Positions 1 to 8,202 of a stretch of 64,000 nucleotides of DNA are shown here, one piece after another. Source of the stretch: an uncultured Collinsella sp. (GTDB lineage Bacteria > Actinomycetota > Coriobacteriia > Coriobacteriales > Coriobacteriaceae); assembly GCA_900541725.1 (NCBI GenBank), contig UQLB01000004.1, positions 54,719-118,718 on the forward strand, written 5' to 3'. The position numbers and the translations under genes were made by a program. A model generated the notes under the pieces. It made no database searches and was not told where the DNA came from. It saw only the letters and a list, made by a program, of their open reading frames with translations. Position 1 is the stretch's first letter. Each line of letters starts with the position of its first letter.

Positions 1-45
1 TTTGCTTGGTGCCCGACTTTTGCTTGGTATTTTGCACGCGACCAC

Positions 46-1890
46 CTAACCCATGACCGACATGGTGAGCAGCACCGCAGCGGCGCAGTACGCTACGCAC
101 GAGATCATGACGGCAATAACGTTCATGGCGGTGCCCGACGTGTTGAGGTCATGCTCGTCACGCCAGAACAGCACCATCAGGTAAATCACGGCGCTCATGT
201 TGCCAACCAGGCAAATGATGGCAGCGATATTAAAGCACCCGGTAAAGAGTTGCTCCTCAAACATGGGCGCATCGGGGAACGCAGCGGTGCGCACCAGCTG
301 GGCGCACAGATAGGTCACGAGTGACAGAATCAGGCCCATGCCCGTGCTCTGGAAGAAGAACCCCAGATACGGCTTGGGCTCGTCGTCGTGACCGTCATAC
401 TCCAGGAAGTAGTTCTTGACGAACGACACCATACGCGAGGCAGCCAGCAACACGAGCGGCATGGCGCACATGGGGAACACCACCAAATGCGCGGAGCCCA
501 GCGCCGTCCCCAGCACCGTTGCCATGATGCACGAGGCGATGCCCCACACGACGACCCAGTACTGACGATGCACGAACCAGCTGAGCACGTTCGTCGAGTC
601 GTCCGACGCGCTATCGCCCGAGCCGACACCGGCGATCTGCAGGTCCTCCTGATGCTCCTCGGCAATAACGTCCATGGCGTCGTCGAAGGTCACGATGCCC
701 AGGATATGACGGTTCTCGTCGCAGACAGGGATGGCAACCAGGTCGTACTTGGTCATCTCGTCCGTCACGTCTTCCTGGTCCTCGTCGGGTGACACGTAGA
801 CCAGATCGCGATAGGCGAGCTGGCCCAGCGTGGCGTCGCGGTCGGCCACGATCAGCGTGCGCAGCGAAAGCACGCCCGTCAGCATGCCGCTCGGGTCCTC
901 GGTATAGACGTAATAGACGCTCTCAAAGTCCTCGTCGAGCTTGCGAATCGCCTCGATGGCGTCGCCGACCGTCGCCGTGGCGGGCAGCGAGACAAACTCC
1001 GAGGTCATGATGCGGCCGGCGGTGTTGTCCTCGTAGCCCAGCAGATTACGAATCGCCTTCTCCTCCTTGACGCCCATCAGGCGCAGGAGCTTCTCGGCCT
1101 TCTCATAATCGAGTTCGTCGATCAGGTCGGCAGCGTCGTCCGGGTCCATCATGGCCAGCATCGACGATGCGTCGGTATCGGACAGGCCCTCGAGCATCTC
1201 GGTCATAAGCTCGTCGTCATCGAACTCCGAGATGGCCTCGGCGGCCTGGGCAGTATCGAGCTGCGCAAACACCTGCGCACGCAGGCGCGGGTCGAGCTGC
1301 TCGATAATGTCGGCGATGTCGGCAGGGTGCAGCTCGCCGAGCGTCTTGTGCGACACCGAGAGTTGAATGTTCTTGGTCGAGCGGTCGAGCAGGTCCATGT
1401 AGGACCAAGCGATGATGTCCTCACTGAGCGGCTTGCCCAGGTGCTTCATAAAGCCTTCGACGATATGCTCGAGCGCGGGGCTGATGGCGCGTAGCAGACC
1501 GCGGGCACCGACCTCGGCGCCCAGCAGGCGCAGCTGATTTTCGCCCGACATGGAAAACTTGATGTCGTTGACGCGCACGACCTTCATGCCCTGCGTGTCG
1601 ACAATCTGCTTGTTGAGCACGTCGCGGGCAAGCAGGAGCTCGGTCGGCTGCAGGTACGAAAAACGGATTTCGGTGGCCGGCGACTTAAGGTGTACGCCCG
1701 TCTCGTCGATACGGTCGACCCATTTGCGCCAGCTGATCATAAACGGCGTCTTGCCGGGTCCGCGGAACGCGAGCGACGTCACGTGCGGAAAAACTTCGCC
1801 GGTAGCAATGCCAAAATCGTTCACAACGCCGAGCTTTTCGCCGTCGACGTCCAAGACCGGCAATTTGAGCATCTCACTCAGATAATTCAA
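46..1890 (-). CDS. MgtE-like magnesium transporter with atypical membrane domain
   Basis: Likely a membrane Mg2+/cation transport or sensing protein of 614 residues. In order it shows an N-terminal PRC-barrel-like segment (LPVLDVDGEKLG near residue 10), an MgtE N-type helical segment with DDAADLIDEL-like repeats (about 180-290), two CBS domains (about 295-420) and five hydrophobic segments from about 440 to the end. The canonical MgtE membrane signature (a GGN-x-G-x-Q type motif in the second helix) is not visible; the equivalent region reads FPMCAMPLVLLAASRMVSF. Start: the frame opens right after a TGA, TTG at 1888-1890 follows a GGGGAG ribosome site, and starting there keeps the PRC-barrel N-terminus complete. 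ATG at codon 7 is the alternative. A short leader ORF overlaps this start. Family membership is sure for the cytoplasmic half; transport of Mg2+ is inference. Confidence 0.85.
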   Translation of the reverse strand: MNYLSEMLKLPVLDVDGEKLGVVNDFGIATGEVFPHVTSLAFRGPGKTPFMISWRKWVDRIDETGVHLKSPATEIRFSYLQPTELLLARDVLNKQIVDTQGMKVVRVNDIKFSMSGENQLRLLGAEVGARGLLRAISPALEHIVEGFMKHLGKPLSEDIIAWSYMDLLDRSTKNIQLSVSHKTLGELHPADIADIIEQLDPRLRAQVFAQLDTAQAAEAISEFDDDELMTEMLEGLSDTDASSMLAMMDPDDAADLIDELDYEKAEKLLRLMGVKEEKAIRNLLGYEDNTAGRIMTSEFVSLPATATVGDAIEAIRKLDEDFESVYYVYTEDPSGMLTGVLSLRTLIVADRDATLGQLAYRDLVYVSPDEDQEDVTDEMTKYDLVAIPVCDENRHILGIVTFDDAMDVIAEEHQEDLQIAGVGSGDSASDDSTNVLSWFVHRQYWVVVWGIASCIMATVLGTALGSAHLVVFPMCAMPLVLLAASRMVSFVKNYFLEYDGHDDEPKPYLGFFFQSTGMGLILSLVTYLCAQLVRTAAFPDAPMFEEQLFTGCFNIAAIICLVGNMSAVIYLMVLFWRDEHDLNTSGTAMNVIAVMISCVAYCAAAVLLTMSVMG

Positions 1891-1906
1891 TGGTGCTCCC
1901 CATCAT
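1874..1906 (-). CDS. Possible 10-codon leader peptide overlapping the MgtE-like start
   Basis: A GGAGG at 1911-1915 is followed four bases later by ATG-ATG and a ten-codon frame (MMGSTIELSE, then TGA). The frame runs across the TTG start of the transporter in another phase and stops one base before the ATG at transporter codon 7. The ribosome site is better than the one for the main gene. This could couple or attenuate translation of the transporter; Mg2+ transporter genes elsewhere use leader peptides. The function is inference and the frame is short enough to be chance. Confidence 0.35.
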   Translation of the reverse strand: MMGSTIELSE

Positions 1907-2182
1907 TATTCCTCCGGACGCGGCCGCGCGTGCGGCGTCCGGGGGCTTCTGGATATGTATACGCATGCGCGGGCGGCACGCCGCTCGACGCTTACACCCC
2001 GTGCATGCGCAAAAAGCACCTGCATGGGGTCATCGACTGTATGGTCGAGGTTTGGATTTCACCTGTAACCTTTCTCTTGACCCTCATTAACCGCAGTAAC
2101 TATAGCATCAGCATCGCCCCGCGGCATCGAATTTATGCGCTGCACATTGCAGGCATACCAAACGCTGACGCATCCGTGACAT

Positions 2183-2210
2183 AGTCATTGGGGACGTTCT
2201 TAAATGACTA
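2183..2210. repeat. Short palindromic repeat, GGGGACGTTC family
   Basis: The sequence has perfect 7-bp arms (AGTCATT / AATGACT) around a GGGGACGTTCTTA core. It lies just after the stop of the NodB-like gene at 2219. The same core occurs twice more, in both orientations, at 10711-10793. The rest of 1907-2182 is gene-free and shows nothing firm beyond the leader and its ribosome site. Confidence 0.6.
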
Positions 2211-2218
2211 CCCAATAA

Positions 2219-3625
2219 CTACTCTGTGGTGTCGTCGTCCTCGGCAAGTTGGGGGAACACGGCGTCCTTGGGCATGGTGGCCTTCGTCAGCGAGGTGAGC
2301 TTTTTGCTCAGCGACGTGTCCGTCTTGACCAGGTCGCTGAGCGTCACGATCTTGTAGCCGTCGGCAATGAGGCCGTCGATAATCTGCGGCAGCGCCTCGA
2401 GCGTCTGCTCGGCGCATTCGTCTCTATCGGTGAGCAGCACGATATTGCCCGGCGTCACCGAATCGAGCACCGTCGAGACCTGCTCGTCGGCACCGTTGAG
2501 CAGCCAGTCGCCCGAGTCGATATTCCACGAGACCACGGCGGAGACCAGGTCCATCGCATCAATCCAGTTTTGCTCGTCAAAGGCAGCGTAGGGAGCACGC
2601 AGCAGCATCGTCTTCACGCCGGTCGCCGACTTAATCGCATCGGTGCCTTTCGTGATCTGTTCGCGTACCGCCTCACGGTCCTGACCCTTGAGCAAATCGT
2701 CGCTGTAGCTGTTGGATCCGATCTCGCACCCGGCATCGACAATCGCCTTGGCCGTGGCAGGCGAGGCCTCGGCCGCATCGCCCGAAAGGAAGAACGTCGC
2801 GGTGACGCCCTTTTCCTTGAGCACCTGCAAGATCTGTTTGGTGGCGCCGCTCGGACCCTCGTCAAACGTCAGCGCCACGTATTTTTCGTTACCCTTGGGC
2901 GCCACGCTGGCGCACGCAACGACGCAATCGGTGGCGGGCACAACCTCGCCGCGGTCCTGCGTCTTGCCCGACTGCTCACCAACCCACACCTCGGAGCGGC
3001 CCTGGACACCCCACGTCTGCACATACTCGATAGCGCCCGTGCCCTCGACCTTGAGCTTTGGCTCGATAACCGTAGCCTGAACCTCGTGCTTCTCGTAGGT
3101 GTTACGGCCATCCTTGACCGTCACCTTCTCGCCGCCCTCAAGTTCGCGGCTATCCCATTTGCCCTGCTTCACGCGCTTGCCGTCGACCTTCACCGACAGC
3201 TTTTCGCCCCCATGGCGCTTGAGCACGCTGTCATCGACGGCCAGCAGGTCGCCTGCGTCGTAGATGTCAGTCAACTCCTGGTCGTCGATGAGATTTTGCA
3301 GCGTAGAGCCGACGCGCACCGCAGTCTCCTGGCCATTGAGGACGACATCCACGCTGCGGTTGACGTAGCCCACGACGGCAGCGATAAACAACACGAGCGC
3401 ACAACCCACGGCAATAAGCGCATAGGGCAGGCGAGACGAACGACGGGGCGTGCGGCTGTTGCCGATGCGAGCGCTGCGGTCGCTAAAGCCGCGGCTATGG
3501 TTGAGATACATCGCGCCGGGCTTACGGTGACGCTTGCGCTGACCGCTGGGCAGCTGCCCCAGGTCGCGGCGCGCCGTCGGACGCGCACCCGAGCGCCTGT
3601 TTAAGTTAGATCCGTTTTGACGCAT
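2219..3625 (-). CDS. Membrane-anchored NodB-fold (polysaccharide deacetylase-like) protein, probably inactive
   Basis: 468 residues. A basic N-terminal tail is followed by one membrane segment (about 70-90), a YabE/DUF348-like ubiquitin-fold segment (about 92-160), a G5-like segment (about 165-230) and a NodB-like domain (about 245-450). It should sit at the outer face of the membrane near peptidoglycan. The catalytic motifs are altered: TFDDGP is TFDEGP, the zinc motif H-[ST]-x-x-[HD] is N-S-Y-S-D, and the usual LxLH near the end reads VLLTD. DSGDW is retained. A role as a wall-binding pseudoenzyme is therefore more likely than deacetylation. ATG follows GGGGGAGGG with good spacing. Fold assignment is confident; loss of activity is inference. 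Confidence 0.8.
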   Translation of the reverse strand: MRQNGSNLNRRSGARPTARRDLGQLPSGQRKRHRKPGAMYLNHSRGFSDRSARIGNSRTPRRSSRLPYALIAVGCALVLFIAAVVGYVNRSVDVVLNGQETAVRVGSTLQNLIDDQELTDIYDAGDLLAVDDSVLKRHGGEKLSVKVDGKRVKQGKWDSRELEGGEKVTVKDGRNTYEKHEVQATVIEPKLKVEGTGAIEYVQTWGVQGRSEVWVGEQSGKTQDRGEVVPATDCVVACASVAPKGNEKYVALTFDEGPSGATKQILQVLKEKGVTATFFLSGDAAEASPATAKAIVDAGCEIGSNSYSDDLLKGQDREAVREQITKGTDAIKSATGVKTMLLRAPYAAFDEQNWIDAMDLVSAVVSWNIDSGDWLLNGADEQVSTVLDSVTPGNIVLLTDRDECAEQTLEALPQIIDGLIADGYKIVTLSDLVKTDTSLSKKLTSLTKATMPKDAVFPQLAEDDDTTE

Positions 3626-3697
3626 GTGCCCTCCCCCATAAACGCAGCAAGCCGGAGCAACAGGTCTCCGGCTTGTCTCCCGTCATTTGGTACGTCG

Positions 3698-4453
3698 CTA
3701 TTTGCTAGCTTTCGACGAGCCCCCGCTCGCCTTTTGATATTCGTCCTTAAAGGCCTTGAACATACCGCGCGTCTTGCCGAGCTGCTTGCCCAGCGCGCGG
3801 CTGCCCTTGTCCACGGCGACCGAACCCTTGTCATCGAGCACCTTGGCGCCCTTCTTGACCTTATCGCCCACCGCGACGCTTACCTCGGCAGCCTTTGCAG
3901 CGGCACCGCCCGAATACCCGAGCGACTTGACCTCGTCCGAAACGATCATCGCGCCGTCCGCATAGCCGCGCAGCATCGTCGGCGGCATCTGCGTGTCGCC
4001 CACCAGCACACTCGAAGCAGCACCAGCGGTCACGTAGAACGTCTGCACGACACCCGAACGCGGCTTGAACTCCACATCCGAGCAATAGCCCACGACATCG
4101 CCCGACTCCGTGCGCACGTCCATGCCAACCCAGATAATGCAATCGTCCAGGTTGATGTCGAGGCGCTTGGCCGCAGCGGCATCGTAGGTGCCCTTGACGT
4201 CGTCAACCGCGATGGCGCCCTCGTAGACGCCAATGGCATCGAGCGCCACAAATCGGTCAGGGCGCTCGATCATGCCCGCGATATCGGACTGGCGAACCAT
4301 AAAGCCCACCACGCGCGTGCCGCCCGGGGTAAAGACCGGAAAGTGAATCTTGCCGAGCTTTTTAGGGCTGCGCGGCGTGCCGTCTTTTTTGGTGCGCTTA
4401 TCCTCGGTAGGCTTGCGATAGATCTTGGCGCCGACAAAATCCCCGGCGCGCAT
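3698..4453 (-). CDS. PRC-barrel domain protein
   Basis: 251 residues with two beta-rich segments of PRC-barrel type: one around GTRVVGFMVRQSDIAGMI (about 45-65), and one around WVGMDVRTESGDVVGYCSDV (about 108-130). The C-terminus is Lys/Gly/Ser-rich and likely disordered. There is no signal peptide or membrane segment. Its start overlaps the stop of the upstream YtxH gene (TAATG), so the two are translationally coupled. Function is unknown; PRC-barrels are small adaptor folds found in ribosome-maturation and photosynthetic proteins. The chromosomal context gives no further clue. Confidence 0.7.
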   Translation of the reverse strand: MRAGDFVGAKIYRKPTEDKRTKKDGTPRSPKKLGKIHFPVFTPGGTRVVGFMVRQSDIAGMIERPDRFVALDAIGVYEGAIAVDDVKGTYDAAAAKRLDINLDDCIIWVGMDVRTESGDVVGYCSDVEFKPRSGVVQTFYVTAGAASSVLVGDTQMPPTMLRGYADGAMIVSDEVKSLGYSGGAAAKAAEVSVAVGDKVKKGAKVLDDKGSVAVDKGSRALGKQLGKTRGMFKAFKDEYQKASGGSSKASK

Positions 4454-4848
4454 TATGCCTCGGTCGAAGGCTCCGCGGCCTCGGTGTCGGCCTCGACGGC
4501 GTTCTCGACCACGACATCGGCAGCGGGCGTCACGTTACCGCCCGAGATGGCGTCGTTGAGCTGCTCGCGCAGCTGGTCCATGCGCTCGCGGGCAAGGTCA
4601 ACCTTGGCACGCAGGTCATCGGTCTTGGCGTCGACCATCGGGCCAAAATCGTTGACCGCGGCGCGGGCCTCCTCGGCACCGTGCTCGTAGGTGTCGCGCA
4701 TGTTATCCCAGGCGTCGTTGGCGATATCGGCAGCCATGGCGCGGGTCTCGGCGCCCGAGCGCGGAGCCAGGGCGACGCCGATGATGGCGCCGGCGGCAGC
4801 ACCGAAGAGCGCACCCGAGATAAAGTTGAAAGTCTTACCCATGTTCAT
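4453..4848 (-). CDS. YtxH-like small membrane protein
   Basis: 131 residues. The N-terminal glycine/alanine-rich hydrophobic segment (FISGALFGAAAGAIIGVALA) followed by a long charged amphipathic helix is the YtxH pattern (general-stress-type envelope proteins). The C-terminus is acidic and low in complexity. Upstream AGGAGAGGA supports ATG at 4848 or the ATG two codons later. It overlaps the PRC-barrel gene by TAATG. Role unknown; family call from pattern only. Confidence 0.75.
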   Translation of the reverse strand: MNMGKTFNFISGALFGAAAGAIIGVALAPRSGAETRAMAADIANDAWDNMRDTYEHGAEEARAAVNDFGPMVDAKTDDLRAKVDLARERMDQLREQLNDAISGGNVTPAADVVVENAVEADTEAAEPSTEA

Positions 4849-4978
4849 TCCTCTCCTGCGGGCACCTCGGCGCCCACCGTTTGAATGCTGTCCATTATAC
4901 CCGCAGCACAGCGCTTGCCGTCTTGCTCATCTGCGTACGGTAAAGGCGCAGGTACATGATGGTGATAAGCGAGTGAGC

Positions 4979-5824
4979 CTACTCCTGCGGCACGGCCGGC
5001 ATGGCCACCGTGGCGGCCGGGTCTTCGCCGGCGCCGTCAACGAGCGGCAGCGTTCCCTCGTGCGCGGGGGCAACCGGAGCCGTCGCCGCGCCACCGTAGA
5101 CGGCAGCGGGGGCCTCGTGGCTCTCAGCGGTCGCGCCCTCGGTATCGATTGCCTCCTGCGGCTCGTCGTCAAAGTTCGGGACGCCCTGGGGCTCCGCGGA
5201 CTCGGGCTCGGAAGCCGCCTCGGCAGGCGCCTCGTCGACAGGATCGACGGCAGCCACGGCAGGCGCCTCGCCCTCGGTCGCGTCCCCGGCCTCGTCCTCG
5301 GCGTTCGCGGCGGCGACGGCCTCGTGCGGATCCTTGCCCTCGGCCTCGGCACGCATGCCCAGCACCAGGTTGCGCAGGCCCGCGACCGTACCGTCCACAT
5401 CGGGAGCGGGCTGGTCGGCATGCAGATAGGCCCAATCCATCATAAAGGTCGCCGAAGACAGCGCGCCGATGGCCAGCGCGTCGTCGGGACACGAAAGCTC
5501 GACCTCAAAGACACGCTCATCGTGCTCGCTCACACGAGTGCGGCCGCACGAAATGCTGCCGGCAAGCCCGGTCTCGTTCATGAGCTCGACCGTCACGTGC
5601 TCCAGCAGATGGCAAAGCTCGGTCTGGCCCATGCAGTCCTGGAACTCGCGACCGGAATCGCCCAGGCACAGATGCTTGGCAATCGCGGGCACCAGGTAGT
5701 ACACGCGCGCCGTGGCTTCGATGTCCTCCGAGGTCATGAGCGGCATGCCGGGGTTCACCAGCACATGCGCGCAGATCTTGTCCTCGCTGACGGTGACCTT
5801 AAGGATGTTGAACAGGCCTGCCAT
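4979..5824 (-). CDS. Lone cyanophycin-synthetase N-domain-like protein with acidic tail
   Basis: 281 residues. The first ~145 residues carry LCHLLEHVTVELMNETGL and GRTRVSEHDERVFEVEL, which resemble the N-terminal domain of cyanophycin synthetases (L-x-EHV-x-LEL and GRTR followed by a YEV-like strand). No ATP-grasp or Mur-ligase domain follows; instead residues ~165-281 are an acidic Ala/Glu/Pro-rich, probably disordered tail. GGGGAG precedes the ATG. It is followed 24 bp downstream by the CorC-family gene, probably in one transcript. The domain resemblance is from memory of the motif, so treat it as a lead. No substrate can be named. Confidence 0.6.
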   Translation of the reverse strand: MAGLFNILKVTVSEDKICAHVLVNPGMPLMTSEDIEATARVYYLVPAIAKHLCLGDSGREFQDCMGQTELCHLLEHVTVELMNETGLAGSISCGRTRVSEHDERVFEVELSCPDDALAIGALSSATFMMDWAYLHADQPAPDVDGTVAGLRNLVLGMRAEAEGKDPHEAVAAANAEDEAGDATEGEAPAVAAVDPVDEAPAEAASEPESAEPQGVPNFDDEPQEAIDTEGATAESHEAPAAVYGGAATAPVAPAHEGTLPLVDGAGEDPAATVAMPAVPQE

Positions 5825-5848
5825 AACTCTCCCCTACTCTTCCTTGCC

Positions 5849-7222
5849 CTACTCGTCGCCGTCGTGCGGGTCCGCAGAGCCCGCACCCGACACCGTCGGC
5901 TTATCTGCCGAGGGCTCGGAATCCTTCTTATCGGTTTCGGCCGGAGCGATCACGCGAATGAGCGAGATGCGCTGGCCACGCATCGACTGCACCTTAAACT
6001 TGTACCCCGCGACCTCAAACACCTCTCCGATGTCGGGTACCGAGTCGCAAAGCTCCAAAATCCAGCCGGCGATGGTCTCATAATCATCGCTTTCCTCGAG
6101 CGGCCAACCAAGCTCAATCGCGTCATCGCACGAAAAACGCCCATCGACGAGCCACTCGCGGCGCGAAAGGCGCGTGAGGTACTTGTTGTCGGGGTCGAAC
6201 TCGTCCTCGATCTCGCCCACGATCTCCTCGACGATGTCCTCGATGGTGATGATGCCGGCCGTGCCACCGTACTCGTCCACGACCACTACGATCTGGTCGT
6301 GCGAGGTCTGCATCTCGGACAGCAACGGCAGGATGTCCTTGGTGTCGGGCACAAAGGTGGCGTCGCGCAAAAAGTCGGCGATGGGCTGGTCGCCCTTGCC
6401 GTCGAGCGAAGGCTGGATCAGGTCCTTGATGTGCGCGATGCCGGCGACGTTGTCGGGATCCTCGTGATAGACGGGGATGCGGCTAAAGCCGGTCTGGCGC
6501 ATGGTGGACAGCACGTCGGCGACCGTCTCGTCGTCCTCGCACATGGTAGTGTCCACGCGCGGCACCATGACCTCGCGGGCAACGGTGTCGCCCAGGTCGA
6601 AGATCTCGTGGATCATGCGCTTTTCCTCGTCGAGCAGGTCGTCCTGCTCCGAGACCATGTACTTGATCTCCTCCTCCGAGACGTTCTGGCGGTCGTCGGC
6701 GCTCTTGATGCGCAGGATGCGGGCCAGGCCATCGGAGCAGGCGCCGGTCAGCCACACGAGCGGGTGGGCGATCTTTTGGAAAAACGACAGCGGGCCCACG
6801 ACCTGCTTGGATACGCCCTCGGCGTTGGCCAGTCCAATGCGCTTGGGAACCAGCTCGCCGATCACGATAGACACGAAGGCGACCGCGACGGTGATGATAA
6901 CCGGCGCCAGGCCACGCGCGATGGCGGAGAGCGGCGCGATGCCAAAGCTCGTGAGCCATGTGGCAAGCGGGTCGGACAGGCTCGTCGAGGCGACGGCAGA
7001 CGAGGCAAAGCCCACGAGCGTGATGGCGACCTGGATGGTGGCGAGCAGCTGGTCGGAATCGGCGGCCAGCTTAATGGCGCGCTCGGCGCGCTTGTCGCCC
7101 TCCTCGGCCTCGTGCTCCAGCACGGCGCGCTTAGCCGTGGTGAGCGCCATCTCGGACATGGAGAAGTAGCCGTTGATGAGGGTCAAAACGAGGGTGGTGA
7201 TAAGGGAGATGGTTATGTCCAT
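5849..7222 (-). CDS. CNNM/CorC (HlyC) family transporter protein
   Basis: 457 residues. The N-terminal DUF21/CNNM membrane domain (about 1-190) has the NGYFSMSEMAL segment near residue 18. It is followed by a CBS pair (about 210-335, including the GGTAGIITIEDIVEEIVGEI segment) and a C-terminal CorC_HlyC domain (about 355-430, DGRFSCDDAIEL). The C-terminus is acidic. Members of the family act in Mg2+/Co2+ export or resistance. Together with the MgtE-like gene at 46-1890, this puts two Mg2+-related proteins within 7 kb. Start chosen at the ATG that opens the first membrane helix; no strong ribosome site is visible. Confidence 0.9.
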   Translation of the reverse strand: MDITISLITTLVLTLINGYFSMSEMALTTAKRAVLEHEAEEGDKRAERAIKLAADSDQLLATIQVAITLVGFASSAVASTSLSDPLATWLTSFGIAPLSAIARGLAPVIITVAVAFVSIVIGELVPKRIGLANAEGVSKQVVGPLSFFQKIAHPLVWLTGACSDGLARILRIKSADDRQNVSEEEIKYMVSEQDDLLDEEKRMIHEIFDLGDTVAREVMVPRVDTTMCEDDETVADVLSTMRQTGFSRIPVYHEDPDNVAGIAHIKDLIQPSLDGKGDQPIADFLRDATFVPDTKDILPLLSEMQTSHDQIVVVVDEYGGTAGIITIEDIVEEIVGEIEDEFDPDNKYLTRLSRREWLVDGRFSCDDAIELGWPLEESDDYETIAGWILELCDSVPDIGEVFEVAGYKFKVQSMRGQRISLIRVIAPAETDKKDSEPSADKPTVSGAGSADPHDGDE

Positions 7223-7332
7223 CGGGAGTTTCTCGAACCTCCAAGATTCGGGACGTTAGGGTAAAACGTTGATGACAGATACAGCAATTGCACTGGCGCC
7301 CAAACGAGGACGCGGACGCGCAGGCATGGTCG

Positions 7333-8016
7333 CTAGATTACGAAGAGGATCACCGCCATGAACTGGAAGATGCTGCCGGCGAGCACCCACAGGTGAAACA
7401 CGCTGTGCAGATAGCGCACGTTTTTGGCGATATAGAACGGCACGCCCGCGGTGTAGCACACGCCGCCGACGGCGAGCAGGGCAAGTGCCACGGGGTTGAG
7501 CAGCGACACGAGCTCGGGCAGCTTAAAGACGACGAGCCAGCCCATCAGCAGGTAGACCAGGCCGCTTACCCAGTGCGGTTGACGCTCACGCATAAAACAC
7601 TCGAGGGCGATGCCGATGATGGCGATGGCCCACACGGCAAAGAACAGCACAGCGCCGCCGTCGTTTGCGAGCGTGATGAGGCAAAACGGCGTATAGCTGC
7701 CGGCTATGAGCAGGTAGATGCAGCTGTGGTCGATAATGCGGAACACGCGTTTAGCGCCCGCGGGCTGAATCGCATGGTAGAGCGTAGAGGCTAGGTATTC
7801 GAGGATAATGCTGACGCCATAGACAATTGCCGCGGCCATGTGGGCCGGGCCCCCGCCGCGCAGGGCGGCGAATACGATCAGGAGCACCAGGCCCGCGATA
7901 CCCAGCAGGCAGCCGACACCATGGGTGACGGAGTTCATGATCTCCTCGCCCACCGTGTAGTGTGGAACGGCCGCGGTCTTGGGTCGCGGCTTAGAACTGT
8001 CGCTCGAATCGGACAT
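7333..8016 (-). CDS. Hemolysin III / PAQR-type (YqfA) membrane protein
   Basis: About 227 residues with seven hydrophobic segments. The family hallmarks are visible: EEIMNSVTHGVG at the start of helix one (the conserved N-[SA]-x-THG-x-G), YHAIQP after helix two, DHSCIYLLIAGSYTPF, and a C-terminal HSVFHLWVLAGS. The His residues in these motifs form the metal site in PAQR-related proteins. The frame could start at a TTG six codons earlier; ATG at 8016 is preferred, with GGAGG eleven bases upstream. Physiological role unknown. Confidence 0.88.
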   Translation of the reverse strand: MSDSSDSSKPRPKTAAVPHYTVGEEIMNSVTHGVGCLLGIAGLVLLIVFAALRGGGPAHMAAAIVYGVSIILEYLASTLYHAIQPAGAKRVFRIIDHSCIYLLIAGSYTPFCLITLANDGGAVLFFAVWAIAIIGIALECFMRERQPHWVSGLVYLLMGWLVVFKLPELVSLLNPVALALLAVGGVCYTAGVPFYIAKNVRYLHSVFHLWVLAGSIFQFMAVILFVI

Positions 8017-8123
8017 GCCGGTTACATCCTCCAACGTAAAGAGTTCTCAACACTATATCAAAGCGTCTAGGTACGTGCGAAATTTGCACCATACGTGACC
8101 CTTTGTTTACCCATTCTTTGCTT

Positions 8124-8182
8124 GTTGACGCATCAACGGCGAACGTCCATAATGCGCTTGCATTAAATGTTGATGTATTAAC
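8124..8182 (+). promoter_or_regulatory. Promoter with two operator-like dyads
   Basis: TTGACG (8125-8130) and CATAAT (8148-8153) are separated by exactly 17 bp. The -35 lies inside a dyad GTTGA-N4-TCAAC (8124-8137). A second, near-identical dyad, GTTGATGTATTAAC, sits at 8169-8182, just downstream of the expected start point; the centres are 45 bp apart. AGGAG precedes the hydrolase ATG at 8203. The layout suggests repression by a dimeric regulator, which is not encoded nearby. Confidence 0.65.
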
Positions 8183-8202
8183 ATCTTATAGGAGAATACC
8201 GC

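Noticed and set aside
2077..2106. Plus-strand promoter TTGACC-N18-TATAGC
   Set aside because: There is no plus-strand gene downstream, only the 3' end of a minus-strand gene, so it is likely fortuitous.
4691..7264. 857-codon plus-strand frame
   Set aside because: It overlaps the YtxH, cyanophycin-like and CorC genes on the other strand, all of which show family motifs; this frame shows none.
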